NCBI RefSeq assembly: GCF_029243085.1
Contig: NZ_JAQWSS010000037.1
Location: 1-44,467, forward strand
DNA length: 44,467 nucleotides
Direction: 5' to 3'
DNA from: Candidatus Thioglobus sp.
Lineage (GTDB): Bacteria; Pseudomonadota; Gammaproteobacteria; PS1; Pseudothioglobaceae
The notes below the pieces were generated by a model. The model ran no database searches. It was not told the origin of the DNA and saw nothing but the letters and a program-made list of their open reading frames with translations. This document shows, piece by piece, positions 21,195-32,364 of this stretch. How positions within the stretch are numbered: position 1 is the stretch's first letter; every line of letters begins with the position of its first letter. The position numbers and the translations under genes are program-made.

Positions 21195-21219
21195 AAAAGC
21201 ACTCGTGTAGAGTGCTTTT
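21195..21219 (-). terminator. Intrinsic terminator between the two rhodanese paralogs
   Basis: AAAAGCACT-cgtgtag-AGTGCTTTT, 9-bp stem with A/T tracts. Confidence 0.8.
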
Positions 21220-21228
21220 ATGAATCAA

Positions 21229-21870
21229 TTACTTAGTAGTTAAACCTAAAGACTTCCAAGAATTCATACCACCACGGTAGTATTTAATCTTGTTCTCAGG
21301 GTAACCCATAGTTAATAATGCTCTAATTGAAGCTGGAGACTGACCACACCATGAACCATTACAGAACAAGTATAAAGTCTTGGCATTGTCGTAGTTTAAT
21401 ACGCCGTCCATATCCTTTACGCCAAATGTATCAGTCATAATTTCTACAACTGCCATAGGGTCTTTGGCTAACGCCTTAGAATTAAGCTTTGTAAATGGAA
21501 CGTTTACTGCGTGTGGGATTGTACCTTTCTTAACCCAACCTGGTGTACGTGCATCAACAACCAATACTGAAGTGTCGCCACCAGCAGAATCACGTGCTGC
21601 ATGAATTACGTCTAGTTCAGTTACTGTTTCAACTGCTGCAGGCGCGAACGGTGCAGTAGGCTGAATACAGAACGGCGGACAAGGACGTGAAGTCTTTGCA
21701 AACGCTGGATCGATTGTTGCTTTATTATCTTGGTTACGTGAAATACCCGCAACTTCCATAACGCCTTTAACGATACCAACTGCTTTGCCTGTTACTTTTT
21801 CTGCAAAAACTGGTGTTACTGATAATGCTGCCGCAACAGCTGTACTTACTACTAATGTTTGAAGTTTCAT
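21229..21870 (-). CDS. Exported rhodanese-domain protein, paralog B
   Basis: Start refined to MKLQTLVVSTAVAAALSVTPVFA signal peptide (GGAGAG upstream); SRPCPPFCIQP, LFCNGSWCGQSPASIRALLTMGYP. Confidence 0.9.
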   Translation of the reverse strand: MKLQTLVVSTAVAAALSVTPVFAEKVTGKAVGIVKGVMEVAGISRNQDNKATIDPAFAKTSRPCPPFCIQPTAPFAPAAVETVTELDVIHAARDSAGGDTSVLVVDARTPGWVKKGTIPHAVNVPFTKLNSKALAKDPMAVVEIMTDTFGVKDMDGVLNYDNAKTLYLFCNGSWCGQSPASIRALLTMGYPENKIKYYRGGMNSWKSLGLTTK

Positions 21871-21962
21871 ACTTCTCTCCTCTTTCTTATATAAAAAATT
21901 ACTCATTATGAGTTTGTTATTAACAACTTCTCCAACCGAGCAAGAAATTGTAAATTCTGTAA

Positions 21963-22193
21963 TTAATCGCAGCTAGGCTCTTCTTCTAAGTTGTGATTAG
22001 CGAAAAAATCCATGACACATTCTTCTTTTGCATCTTCTTCTGCGCCATCACAAAAATTTTGTGCGCCATCACGAATAACTTGCTTTTGAGCCTCTGTTGC
22101 ATCTGCAGCTAGTGGAGCTACTGTCTCACCATCCATGTGTGCAAATACTGTTGTTGTCATTAAAAATGCAAATAATACGGCTAATTTTTTCAC
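21963..22193 (-). CDS. Small acidic secreted protein with three Cys
   Basis: 76 aa; signal peptide MKKLAVLFAFLMTTTVFA; GTG start with AAAGGAG upstream; Cx10Cx15C. Confidence 0.75.
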   Translation of the reverse strand: MKKLAVLFAFLMTTTVFAHMDGETVAPLAADATEAQKQVIRDGAQNFCDGAEEDAKEECVMDFFANHNLEEEPSCD

Positions 22194-22225
22194 TTTATCT
22201 CCTTTGTAATAGGTTTAAAGTGCTA

Positions 22226-22253
22226 TTTATACCATGATGAGCCAAATTATCAA
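22226..22253 (-). promoter_or_regulatory. Putative sigma70 promoter of the small secreted protein gene
   Basis: Minus strand TTGATA - 16 nt - TATAAA, upstream of the GTG start. Confidence 0.5.
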
Positions 22254-22311
22254 GTTATTTTCAATGTATCTGTATACCCTAATACTCTAATATCAATAAT
22301 GATTACTGTTT

Positions 22312-22746
22312 CTAATGTTTGTCCATGGCCAAATTAGCTAACTCATCTGCCATTTCATTCCCTTCATCACCACTATGACCTTTAACCCAATGCCAATGCA
22401 CATTGTGCCGTATGTTTAATACATCCAGTCGCTGCCATAAATCTACATTTTTAACCGGTTTTTTGGCAGCTGTTTTCCAACCTTTAGCTTTCCACCCCTT
22501 GATCCAATCATTGATACCATTCATCACATATTTTGAATCAGTAAATAAATCAATATCAATACTGCTAGATTTAATAGCCTCTAAGGCCTTAATGGCAGCC
22601 ATTAACTCCATGCGATTGTTGGTAGTCTCTTTTTCACTACCGTGAAGTTTTTTATCATGATCACCATAACGTAACCAAACACCCCAACCACCTATGCCAG
22701 GATTACCTCTACAACCGCCATCTGTATAGATAATAATTTTTTCCAT
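22312..22746 (-). CDS. rnhA: Ribonuclease HI
   Basis: [48 protein letters not shown]. Confidence 0.97.
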   Translation of the reverse strand: MEKIIIYTDGGCRGNPGIGGWGVWLRYGDHDKKLHGSEKETTNNRMELMAAIKALEAIKSSSIDIDLFTDSKYVMNGINDWIKGWKAKGWKTAAKKPVKNVDLWQRLDVLNIRHNVHWHWVKGHSGDEGNEMADELANLAMDKH

Positions 22747-22747
22747 A

Positions 22748-24526
22748 TTATTTATTAGTATCTACGTTAATTTGCAGCCAATATTCTAGTAATGCCAAAT
22801 GCCACAGTCTTGAACCGTTCAGTGCTGTCATATATTGCTCTGGTTTGTTAATCACTTTTTGTACAAACGCTTGATCAAACACACCGCGATTAATACACTG
22901 ACTAGAAGTTAGGATGTCAGCCATAAACTCTAAAAATTCACCTTGTACATATTTAAGTGCCGGCATTGGAAAATAACCTTTTTTACGATCAATCACGCTG
23001 GCTGGTAATAACGGTCTTGAAATTTTCTTGAGTGGGTGCTTTCCCTCTTCAGCCATTTTTAAACTCGGTGGCATGCTTAGTGCATGCTCCACCAGTTGAT
23101 AATCCATAAAAGGGACGCGCGCTTCTAAACCCCAGGCCATGGTCATGTTATCAACACGCTTGACTGGATCATCTACAATCAAGCGGGTAATGTCTGTGCG
23201 AAATACTTTATCCATAAATTCATCTGCATTGGCTTTGGCAAATTCTTTATTAAGCCATGTTTGCGTATGATTGCCCGAATGATATTGCTTATTAACCGTT
23301 TGCAAATATTCTTCATAGGGTCTATCAACATAGTGCTTAGAGAAGCGCTCGACTTCGGAGCCTGATTCAGCTTGCATACGTGAATACCAAAAGTATCCTG
23401 CAAAAGCCTCATCTGCACCCTGACCTGATAACACCACTTTTATGTGTTTTGAAACCTGCTCAGAGAGTAAATAAAAGGCTACAGCATCCTGGCCGACCAT
23501 TGGCTCATTCATGTTGGCAACCGCTTCTCCTAATCTTGGCAATACTTGCGAATTGCTCACCACATATTTTTCATGATGGGTATTGAACTTTTTAACAATC
23601 TGATCTGAATATTCAAACTCCGAACCAGCCTCATCACCTATATCTTCAAAGCCAATGGAAAAAGTACGAATATCTTCATGGCCTGCCTCATGTAACAAGG
23701 CTACCAATAATGAAGAGTCTAACCCACCAGATAGCAACACGCCAATCGGTACGTCAGCTGCATCCATTCTTTTTAATACGGCTTGAGTTAAAAGATCATG
23801 CGTTTTTTCAATATACTCTTTATTGGATAATTCAATTTCGGGACGTTGCGCTTTGGGCTGCCAATAAGTTCTTTCTTTAATCTCACCATTCGGTTTAATA
23901 ATTAACGTTGTTGCCGGCTTGATTTTTTTTACACCCTCAAGAATGGTGTTTGGCGCTGGTACTACGGCGTGCAATGAAAGTTGCTGCTGTAAAGCCACTG
24001 AGTTGATATCTGTATTAGCACCAATAGCCACTAAAGACTGAGTGTTTGATGCAAAACTAAAAGCTTTGTCGGTTAAATTAAAGTAAAGTGGTTTAATGCC
24101 CATTCGATCTCTAGCGACAAATAAATGTTGTTGTTTTTTATCCCAAATACAGAACGCAAACATACCATCTAGGTGGTTCACACAATCCTCACCCCAATGA
24201 TGATAAGCCTTGATAATAGTCTCTGTATCCGAATGCGAGAAAAACTCATAGCCTTTTTTGCTTAGCTCGGTACGCAACGCTTTATAGTTATAAATTGTGC
24301 CATTAAATACTAACACCAAATCTAACGCTTGATCCACCATTGGCTGTGCACCAAAGTTTGACAAATCGATAATGCTTAAGCGCTGATGACCAAAGCCTAT
24401 GGTTTCATCAATCCACTCGCCAGAACTATCTGGACCGCGACGCGCAATTTTTTGCATCATGATATTCAGATCTTGAGAGTTTACTGCCTGTTGATCAAAT
24501 CTTAGTTGTCCACAAATACCGCACAT
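22748..24526 (-). CDS. Asparagine synthetase B-family glutamine amidotransferase, probable N-acetylglutaminylglutamine amidotransferase type
   Basis: 592 aa; N-terminal MCGICG nucleophile, [12 protein letters not shown] PPi loop, [42 protein letters not shown] as in NAGGN amidotransferases. Confidence 0.8.
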   Translation of the reverse strand: MCGICGQLRFDQQAVNSQDLNIMMQKIARRGPDSSGEWIDETIGFGHQRLSIIDLSNFGAQPMVDQALDLVLVFNGTIYNYKALRTELSKKGYEFFSHSDTETIIKAYHHWGEDCVNHLDGMFAFCIWDKKQQHLFVARDRMGIKPLYFNLTDKAFSFASNTQSLVAIGANTDINSVALQQQLSLHAVVPAPNTILEGVKKIKPATTLIIKPNGEIKERTYWQPKAQRPEIELSNKEYIEKTHDLLTQAVLKRMDAADVPIGVLLSGGLDSSLLVALLHEAGHEDIRTFSIGFEDIGDEAGSEFEYSDQIVKKFNTHHEKYVVSNSQVLPRLGEAVANMNEPMVGQDAVAFYLLSEQVSKHIKVVLSGQGADEAFAGYFWYSRMQAESGSEVERFSKHYVDRPYEEYLQTVNKQYHSGNHTQTWLNKEFAKANADEFMDKVFRTDITRLIVDDPVKRVDNMTMAWGLEARVPFMDYQLVEHALSMPPSLKMAEEGKHPLKKISRPLLPASVIDRKKGYFPMPALKYVQGEFLEFMADILTSSQCINRGVFDQAFVQKVINKPEQYMTALNGSRLWHLALLEYWLQINVDTNK

Positions 24527-24594
24527 ATTTTTAAAAGCCCTTAGGGTGTAGAAAATGTAAAATAGCTTATTTTATCAAGTATTTCAATCGAGTT

Positions 24595-25995
24595 ATGCCA
24601 CAAACACTTTATGACAAACTAATGAGCGCACACGTGGTGCGCGAAGAAGCAACTACAGCGTTAATATACATCGATAGACAGCTGATTCATGAGGTGACTT
24701 CACCGCAAGCATTTGAAGGTTTAGAGATAGCCAATAGAAAGCCATGGCGTTTAAATGCCAGTATTGCTGTACCAGATCACAACGTACCCACGACTGATCG
24801 CTCAAGTGGTGTAAGTGGTATTGAAGATCCTATTTCAAAATTACAAATCGAAACATTAGATAAAAATTGTGAAACATTTGGTATTAATGAAATTCAAATG
24901 AATGACATTCGTCAAGGGATTGTTCATGTCGTTGGTCCTGAACAAGGAGCCACTCTGCCAGGCATGAGTATTGTTTGTGGCGACTCACACACCTCTACTC
25001 ATGGCGCATTAGGAGCGCTTGCGTTTGGCATTGGTACCAGTGAGGTTGAGCATGTGTTAGCCACTGGTTGCTTATGGCAAGCAAAATCGAAAAATCTAAA
25101 AATCGAAGTAAATGGAACACTTGATCAATATGTTAGTGCCAAAGATGTCGCACTTTACATTATTGGCCAAATCGGCACTGCCGGTGGTACTGGCTTTGCC
25201 ATTGAATTTGCAGGGAGTACCATTCAAGATTTAAGCATTGAAGGTCGTATGACTTTATGTAATATGGCGATTGAAGCTGGCGCACGTGTAGGTATGGTAG
25301 CAGTTGATGACAAAACCCTAGAATACGTTAAAGGTCGCCCAATGGCACCAACAGGTGAGCAGTGGGATAAAGCAGTAGAATACTGGAATACACTACATTC
25401 TGATAAAGATGCGCATTTTGATCAAGTGATCAGTCTTAACGCTAAAGATATCAAGCCTCAAGTCACTTGGGGCACTTCTCCTGAAATGGTAATTGCTGTT
25501 GATGGCACTACTCCTGATCCAGATCAAGAAGTAGATTCGGTTAAGGCTGAAAGCATTAGAAACGCTTTAGATTATATTCATTTGGAAGCCAACACACCAA
25601 TCAACACGGTTGCAATTGACAAGGTATTTATTGGCTCATGTACCAACTCTCGTATTGAAGATTTGCGTGCTGCTGCTAGTGTTTTAAAGGGTAAGAAAAT
25701 TGCCCAGAATATCAAGCTAGCTTTGGCAGTACCAGGATCGGGGCTGATTAAAGCGCAAGCAGAACAAGAAGGGCTTGATAAGATCTTTACTAGTGCTGGG
25801 TTTGAGTGGCGTGAAGCAGGTTGCTCAATGTGTTTAGCCATGAATGCAGACAAATTAGAGTCTGGAGAGCGTTGTGCCAGTACTTCTAATAGAAATTTTG
25901 AAGGTCGCCAAGGCCAAGGGTCATTTACACATTTAGTTAGCCCTGCTATTGCAGCTGCTAGTGCTATTGCCGGTCACTTTTCGGAGGTGAAATAA
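24595..25995 (+). CDS. leuC: 3-isopropylmalate dehydratase large subunit
   Basis: 466 aa; [49 protein letters not shown]. Confidence 0.97.
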   Translation: MPQTLYDKLMSAHVVREEATTALIYIDRQLIHEVTSPQAFEGLEIANRKPWRLNASIAVPDHNVPTTDRSSGVSGIEDPISKLQIETLDKNCETFGINEIQMNDIRQGIVHVVGPEQGATLPGMSIVCGDSHTSTHGALGALAFGIGTSEVEHVLATGCLWQAKSKNLKIEVNGTLDQYVSAKDVALYIIGQIGTAGGTGFAIEFAGSTIQDLSIEGRMTLCNMAIEAGARVGMVAVDDKTLEYVKGRPMAPTGEQWDKAVEYWNTLHSDKDAHFDQVISLNAKDIKPQVTWGTSPEMVIAVDGTTPDPDQEVDSVKAESIRNALDYIHLEANTPINTVAIDKVFIGSCTNSRIEDLRAAASVLKGKKIAQNIKLALAVPGSGLIKAQAEQEGLDKIFTSAGFEWREAGCSMCLAMNADKLESGERCASTSNRNFEGRQGQGSFTHLVSPAIAAASAIAGHFSEVK

Positions 25996-26000
25996 ATATT

Positions 26001-26615
26001 ATGGAAAAATTTACAACCTTAACATCAATCGCTGCACCTCTTGATCGTGCCAATGTAGATACAGATGCCATTATTCCTAAGCAATTTTTAAAGTCAATTA
26101 AACGCTCTGGTTTTGGGCCAAACTTATTTGATGAGTGGCGTTACGAAGATCATGGCGAAGTAGGTATGGATAATTCTAAACGCCCACTCAACAAAGAGTT
26201 TGTTCTCAACAAGGATGAATACCAAGGTGCGCAAATATTACTAGCGCGTGAAAATTTTGGCTGCGGATCATCTCGTGAACATGCGCCTTGGGCGCTAGAA
26301 GATTATGGCTTTAAAGCAATCATTGCACCAAGTTTTGCGGATATTTTTTATAATAATTGCTTTAAAAACGGCATTCTTCCCATTGTTCAAGATAACAAGA
26401 TCATGGATGAGCTTTTTACAGTTAAGGGCGATATCACTATCGACCTTAACACTCAAAGTATACGCGCCAATGATAAAGAGTACCATTTCGAAGTCGATGA
26501 AGAGCGTAAACGTCGCTTAATGAATGGCTTAGACGATATTGGTCTAACACTGCAATATGCTGATGATATTAAAGCTTTTGAAGTACAGTATTTCAAAAAC
26601 TATTCTTGGCTTTAG
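26001..26615 (+). CDS. leuD: 3-isopropylmalate dehydratase small subunit
   Basis: [31 protein letters not shown]. Confidence 0.97.
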   Translation: MEKFTTLTSIAAPLDRANVDTDAIIPKQFLKSIKRSGFGPNLFDEWRYEDHGEVGMDNSKRPLNKEFVLNKDEYQGAQILLARENFGCGSSREHAPWALEDYGFKAIIAPSFADIFYNNCFKNGILPIVQDNKIMDELFTVKGDITIDLNTQSIRANDKEYHFEVDEERKRRLMNGLDDIGLTLQYADDIKAFEVQYFKNYSWL

Positions 26616-26624
26616 CCACAAATC

Positions 26625-27215
26625 ATGATTGGTCGCCTAACCGGGAAAATTCTGGAAAAAAATCCACCTGAAGTCTTACTTGAGGTGAGTGGTATTGGTT
26701 ATGAAGTACTATGCCCAATGTCAAGTTTTTATGAAATGGGTGACACTGAGGATATTTCATTGCATACGCATTTTCATGTCAAAGAAGATGCACACACTCT
26801 ATATGGCTTCATTTCTAAAGATGAGAAAACTTTATTTCGAGAACTGATCCGTGTGAATGGTGTTGGTCCAAAAGTAGCGCTTGCCATCCTTTCACATCTC
26901 AATGTCGCCTCACTCATGAATGCGGTTGCTAATGAAGATGACGCGTTACTGGCCAAAACCCCGGGTATTGGTAAAAAAACAGCGCAAAAACTCATTGTTG
27001 AACTTAAAGATCGTCTTGCGAAATTAGAATTACTTGGTTCAAACCATCAAACTATTACCTCGAGTGTCAATATCAATCCGAATACTCAGAAAGCCTCTCA
27101 AGCATTGCAAGCACTTGGATTTAAATTGAAAGAATCTGAAAAAATGCTAAGTGCCATTCAAGATGACTCCCTTTCCACCGAAGAATTGATTCGTCAAGCG
27201 CTACAAAACAAATAG
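26625..27215 (+). CDS. ruvA: Holliday junction DNA helicase subunit RuvA
   Basis: MIGRLTGKILEKNPPEVLLEVSGIGYEV, RVNGVGPKVALAIL, TPGIGKKTAQKLIVELKD. Confidence 0.96.
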   Translation: MIGRLTGKILEKNPPEVLLEVSGIGYEVLCPMSSFYEMGDTEDISLHTHFHVKEDAHTLYGFISKDEKTLFRELIRVNGVGPKVALAILSHLNVASLMNAVANEDDALLAKTPGIGKKTAQKLIVELKDRLAKLELLGSNHQTITSSVNINPNTQKASQALQALGFKLKESEKMLSAIQDDSLSTEELIRQALQNK

Positions 27216-27353
27216 ACTCATTAACAAAAATCTTGAAAATAATCCAAATAGGCTAATTTAGATGGATTAAAACACTTAAAAAAAGACTAATTTCGGCCTT
27301 TTTTGACATAAAAAATAGATAAAACGCACTATTTTTCTAAAATATTGGAAATT

Positions 27354-30300
27354 TTACCCACGAGAGTTTTTTCTGAATTTTCCCATCCAATTGATAAATT
27401 CATAGTTAATCAAGTATAGGCAGGGTAGCAAAATAAGCGTCATTAATGTGCCAAACAATAAGCCATAACCCAATGCTAATGCCATTGGTTGCAAGATGTA
27501 GTCGGTTCCGCCAATACCATAAGCCAATGGAATAATGCCTGCTAGTGTCGTCAAACTGGTTAATACTACCGCTCTAAGCCTATCTTTAGCACCCTTGACA
27601 ATCCATTGGTGCAATGACATTTTATTGACGACTTTATTCTTAAGATAATTTAAATGTGAGACGAGCACCAAAGAGTCATTAACAATCACCCCTACGAGTG
27701 CCAAAACACCTAATATCGCAAAGAAACTCAACGTTTCTCCATGAAAAAAGAATGCCCAGATAACACCAATAACTGAAAAAGGAATGGCGCTCAGGATTAG
27801 CAATGGCTGTGTATATGAATTAAACAACAATACTAGCAATAAGAAAATACCAAATATAGCCATAATAAAGGCTTGCTTAAAACTAGCCATGGATTTCTTA
27901 GTTTCCTTAGCGCCACCTTCAGAAATAGCGCGTACCGATATAAAATTCTTCTCCAGATCTAATTGTGCCAAAGCCTCTTCCATAACAACAGCTGTAGAGG
28001 TTACTTCATCTTCAATGCTAGCACTCACCACAACTGATCGAAGGCCATTGTAATGATTAAAATCTGGCTCTCCAACAATCTCTCTAATACTAGAAAAATT
28101 ACTCAGTGGAATAACGCGACCTTGTTGATTGACTACCTTCAAAGATTGTATAAATGCTTCTGATTGCTGTAAATCGCCAAGATAAATTCGGAAATTAACA
28201 TCATTCTGCCCTTCTCTGATGTTGGTCACATTAATACCGGTAAAGGCGGCTCGAAGATAACGATTAACAGTGGTAAAGTCAATATTAAGACGAGCCATTT
28301 TTTCGAAATCAAGCTTAACTTCGATCCGATCTTTGCCCGGATCGTCATCTCGATTGACGTTAGTTACCCCAGATAAATTTAATAAAATCTCTTCTAATTG
28401 ATCTGCAGCACGCTTATTTTCATTGCTATCTTGACCAATTAAGTTAATTTCAATATCTTCACCTTGGGGAGGGCCTGGTCTTCTTACAGAAAACTTTAAT
28501 TTTTCTATTTGGTCAATTTCAGCGGCCCCTGCTTTTAATGATTTCAGAATTGTTTTAGAATCTTGAACTCGTTGTGAAGCAGGCGTTAACTCAATGGTAA
28601 ATTTGGCCTTATGAGAAAAGTATTTACCCACATCGGTCGTAACTGAAACTAGCTCATCACCAACAACACGAGTAATTAACAACTCTACTTGTTTTGCTTT
28701 AGCCTCAGTATTAACTAATGAAGATCCAATTGGCATCGTCATACGTGCACTGATAGTATCTACACCCACTGATGGAAATAAAGAAAATTTCATTTGTGTC
28801 GTAGCAAAATACAATGAGAATGCTAGCACCATACTAAAAATTATTACCACCCAATAACGCAGTTTTAAAATTTTAGTTAAAAATAGCTCAAATTTATCTT
28901 CAAAATATTCAAACCAATTGTGTTGCTTTTGTTTCTCTGTTGCACTGGCTAAATGCGCAGGGAGCGCCAAAGATACTTCTAAAAAAGATAAAACCAAAGC
29001 AAAGATAACCACTATTGGAATGACATAAATAAACTTACCCATCGTGCCACCCATCAAAAACATAGATGAAAATGCTAATATCGTGGTCAAAATAGTTGTT
29101 ACCACTGGCATGATAACACGCTTAAATCCTTGAACAGCAGACTCAAACCGATTTACGCCTACTTGCTTATAATGATGAATACTCTCTGCAACAATGATTG
29201 AATCATCTACTACAATGCCGAGCACTAAAATCATCGCCGCTAATGATACTAGGTTGATTGTTTCACCTGTGATACCAAGTAGCGCTACGGTTCCAAGAAG
29301 GCTGACAGGTAGGCTGATTGCCACCCAGAAGGCCGTTTTGAAAGATAAAAATATACCTAGTACTACTAACACCATTAGCAGACCAATGAGTCCATTATTG
29401 ATCACAATTTCCAAACGATTTCTAACGTATTTAGATAAGTCTGAAGAATAAAAGATATCAATCTGATTGTTGTGTTTGATGATCATATCGTTCATATGAT
29501 TCTTAACCAAGTCAACTGTGGTTATAACATCAGCTTGTGCTTGTTTTTTTACAAGCAAAATAAAACCCTTCTTGCCATTCACTCGAACAATGGATTTTTC
29601 TTCAACATTGCCACTTTTAATATTGGCAATATCTTTTAGTCGAACCACCAAGCCTTCAAATGTAGATTTAACAATAACGTCACCAACATCGTCAGCCGCA
29701 TCAAATTTTGATAAAACAACAATGGTTTTTTCGTGTTGGCGTTGGTGATTACTGCCCACCGTATAACGCTGATTTCGTTGAGTAATCGCATTCATCACTT
29801 GCGGCAATGACAATTCAAATTGATAGAGTTTTTCAGGATCGATATGAATTTGAATTTCTTTATCCAAATAACCTTGCTTGTTAACCTCAGAGACGCCATC
29901 AATCAGTTCAATTGATTTAGCCAGATCATCTACGACATTTCTAAGTCGTGCATAATCTAACTGCTCACTACCAATACTGATTTTTAACACACTTTTTCGT
30001 GAAGTTTTACGATCAGTGACTCTTGGCAAATCAACCACTTCTTCAGGCAAGGATTTGATGCGATTAACCGCATTGCGAATCTCTTGCTTGAGCTCTGAAA
30101 TGTCACTAACATCTTGCGAAAGTGTCACAACAATGGAAGAGGTTCCGGCTCGTGAAGTTGAAGTGAACTTATCAATACCGGAAATATTGCTTAACTCATC
30201 TTCAATAACATTCGTGATATTTTGCTCAACATCTTCAGGAGAAGCGCCTGGGTACGATGTAACAATAGACATCACTTCAAAATCCACTGCAGGAAATTGA

Positions 30301-30407
30301 TCGCGCTGTATATGGTTAAGACTCAATAAGCCAAGCGCAATAACACTGATGGTAAATGCCAGTGCTAGTTTCTTTTGACGAACTAAAAACTCAAGAATAC
30401 TGTTCAT
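27354..30407 (-). CDS. RND-family (AcrB/HAE1-like) efflux permease
   Basis: 1017 aa; YPGASPEDVEQNITNVIEDEL, ILVLGIVVDDSIIVAESI, GVIVNDSLVLVSHLN. Confidence 0.92.
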   Translation of the reverse strand: MNSILEFLVRQKKLALAFTISVIALGLLSLNHIQRDQFPAVDFEVMSIVTSYPGASPEDVEQNITNVIEDELSNISGIDKFTSTSRAGTSSIVVTLSQDVSDISELKQEIRNAVNRIKSLPEEVVDLPRVTDRKTSRKSVLKISIGSEQLDYARLRNVVDDLAKSIELIDGVSEVNKQGYLDKEIQIHIDPEKLYQFELSLPQVMNAITQRNQRYTVGSNHQRQHEKTIVVLSKFDAADDVGDVIVKSTFEGLVVRLKDIANIKSGNVEEKSIVRVNGKKGFILLVKKQAQADVITTVDLVKNHMNDMIIKHNNQIDIFYSSDLSKYVRNRLEIVINNGLIGLLMVLVVLGIFLSFKTAFWVAISLPVSLLGTVALLGITGETINLVSLAAMILVLGIVVDDSIIVAESIHHYKQVGVNRFESAVQGFKRVIMPVVTTILTTILAFSSMFLMGGTMGKFIYVIPIVVIFALVLSFLEVSLALPAHLASATEKQKQHNWFEYFEDKFELFLTKILKLRYWVVIIFSMVLAFSLYFATTQMKFSLFPSVGVDTISARMTMPIGSSLVNTEAKAKQVELLITRVVGDELVSVTTDVGKYFSHKAKFTIELTPASQRVQDSKTILKSLKAGAAEIDQIEKLKFSVRRPGPPQGEDIEINLIGQDSNENKRAADQLEEILLNLSGVTNVNRDDDPGKDRIEVKLDFEKMARLNIDFTTVNRYLRAAFTGINVTNIREGQNDVNFRIYLGDLQQSEAFIQSLKVVNQQGRVIPLSNFSSIREIVGEPDFNHYNGLRSVVVSASIEDEVTSTAVVMEEALAQLDLEKNFISVRAISEGGAKETKKSMASFKQAFIMAIFGIFLLLVLLFNSYTQPLLILSAIPFSVIGVIWAFFFHGETLSFFAILGVLALVGVIVNDSLVLVSHLNYLKNKVVNKMSLHQWIVKGAKDRLRAVVLTSLTTLAGIIPLAYGIGGTDYILQPMALALGYGLLFGTLMTLILLPCLYLINYEFINWMGKFRKNSRG

Positions 30408-30461
30408 AAGTCAACAGTATACCAAGGCTAAAGTTTATCTGGCCTTAGTGTGTTTAGAAAT

Positions 30462-32273
30462 TTACTTACCGCGTGAACGCTTACGCTCAACTTCCTTAAG
30501 CAGTCGCTTACGAATACGAGTGAAGTTTGGTGTAATTTCTACCAATTCATCGTCATCAATAAATTCTAGAGCTTGTTCAAGATCTAATTTAATTGCAGGT
30601 GTTAACGATACTGCTTCATCTGTACCAGAGGCACGTACGTTAGTTAATTGCTTACCTTTCATCACATTGATCACAAGATCTTTGTCACGCGCATGAATAC
30701 CAACAACCATACCTTCGTAGACTTCCGTATTGTGCTCAACAAAGAATTTACCACTCTTTTGTAGGTTAAAGATAGCATAAGCAACAGCCTTACCTTGATT
30801 CATTGAGATTAATGAACCATTTGAACGCTGACCAATATCACCTGGCTTTTGTGGTTTGTATGAATCAAAGGTTGAGTTCATTAAGCCAGTACCAGTTGTT
30901 GCTGTTAAAAACTCTGTTCTAAAACCAATTAAACCACGAGCAGGAATGTTAAAGTCTAATTTAACACGGCCATTACCATCCGGCTCCATGTTAGTTAATT
31001 CACCCTTACGCTCACCCAATTTTTCCATCACTGTACCCTGGTGCTGAGTTTCAACATCAACACTTAGATCTTCAAATGGTTCGCAAACAACGCCATCAAT
31101 CTCTTTTAAGATAACTTGTGGACGACCCACAGCCAACTCAAAGCCTTCACGACGCATGGTTTCAATTAGTACCGATAAGTGTAATTCACCACGGCCCGAT
31201 ACAATAAATTCTGATGGATCTTTAGTGTCTGCAACACGAAGGGCTACGTTGTAAATAAGCTCTTTATCTAGACGATCACGAATGTTTCTTGAAGTAATAT
31301 ACTTACCATCCTGACCTGCAAAAGGCGAGTCGTTAACTCTAAAGGCCATTGATACTGTTGGTTCATCGACACTTAATGGTGGCAGTGCTTCAATAGTTTC
31401 AGGGTCACACAATGTGTCAGAAATTGAGAGGCCTTCAATACCCGTAACACAAACAATATTACCTGCTTCAGAAGCATTAGTATCTACCTTATCAAGACCT
31501 AGAAAGCCTTGAAGGTTGGCAATTTTAGCTTTTCTTTCAACGCCATCTGCACCAACAACTACCACCTGTTGGTTCTTTTTGATCGTACCACGAGTAACTC
31601 GGCCAATACCAATTGCACCCACAAATGATGAATAATCTAGTGCAGTGATTTGCATTTGCAATGGTGATACAACATCTACTTCTGGTGCTTTCACATGTTC
31701 AACAATAGTTTCGAACATTGGCAACATGTCACCTTCACGCACATCGTCTTCCAAAGAGGCATATCCGTTAATACTAGAAGAGTAAATAACTGGAAAATCT
31801 AGTTGTTCATCAGTTGCGCCTAATTGATCAAATAACTCAAACACTTGATCAATTACCCAATCAGGGCGGGCTGCATCTTTATCAATCTTGTTAACTACAA
31901 CAATTGGACTAAGGCCTTGTTCAAAAGCTTTTTTAGTTACAAAACGCGTTTGCGGCATAGGGCCTTCTTGCGCATCAACTAATAATAATACCGAATCCAC
32001 CATAGATAGCACACGCTCAACTTCACCACCAAAATCGGCGTGTCCCGGGGTGTCTACAATGTTAATGTGATAATCTTTCCACTTAATAGCAGTATTCTTA
32101 GAAGAAATGGTAATGCCACGCTCTTTTTCAAGGTCGTTTGAATCCATCATACGGTCAGATGACTCGAAGCGATCGTCGAACGTTTCTGATTGCTCCAATA
32201 ATTTGTCAACTAAGGTTGTTTTACCGTGGTCAACGTGAGCAATAATGGCGATGTTTCTAAGTTTAGTATTCAT
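30462..32273 (-). CDS. typA: Translational GTPase TypA/BipA
   Basis: 603 aa; [33 protein letters not shown]. Confidence 0.97.
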   Translation of the reverse strand: MNTKLRNIAIIAHVDHGKTTLVDKLLEQSETFDDRFESSDRMMDSNDLEKERGITISSKNTAIKWKDYHINIVDTPGHADFGGEVERVLSMVDSVLLLVDAQEGPMPQTRFVTKKAFEQGLSPIVVVNKIDKDAARPDWVIDQVFELFDQLGATDEQLDFPVIYSSSINGYASLEDDVREGDMLPMFETIVEHVKAPEVDVVSPLQMQITALDYSSFVGAIGIGRVTRGTIKKNQQVVVVGADGVERKAKIANLQGFLGLDKVDTNASEAGNIVCVTGIEGLSISDTLCDPETIEALPPLSVDEPTVSMAFRVNDSPFAGQDGKYITSRNIRDRLDKELIYNVALRVADTKDPSEFIVSGRGELHLSVLIETMRREGFELAVGRPQVILKEIDGVVCEPFEDLSVDVETQHQGTVMEKLGERKGELTNMEPDGNGRVKLDFNIPARGLIGFRTEFLTATTGTGLMNSTFDSYKPQKPGDIGQRSNGSLISMNQGKAVAYAIFNLQKSGKFFVEHNTEVYEGMVVGIHARDKDLVINVMKGKQLTNVRASGTDEAVSLTPAIKLDLEQALEFIDDDELVEITPNFTRIRKRLLKEVERKRSRGK

Positions 32274-32364
32274 GCGTATGAGAATGATTCGAAAAAGACA
32301 CTATTATCCCCTAAGTCTCTTATAATATTATGATTTATTAATGTGAATCAATCACTTAAGACTT

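Noticed and set aside
20488-21870. CPPFC read as a c-type heme motif
   Set aside because: c-type heme sites need CxxCH; CPPFCIQ has C-x3-C and no His.
22748-24526. Simple call of housekeeping asparagine synthetase asnB
   Set aside because: Internal motifs look closer to N-acetylglutaminylglutamine amidotransferases, so the specific gene symbol was withheld.
27276-27308. Possible terminator (A-tract ... CCTTTTTT) between ruvA and the RND gene
   Set aside because: No convincing GC-containing stem could be drawn by eye.
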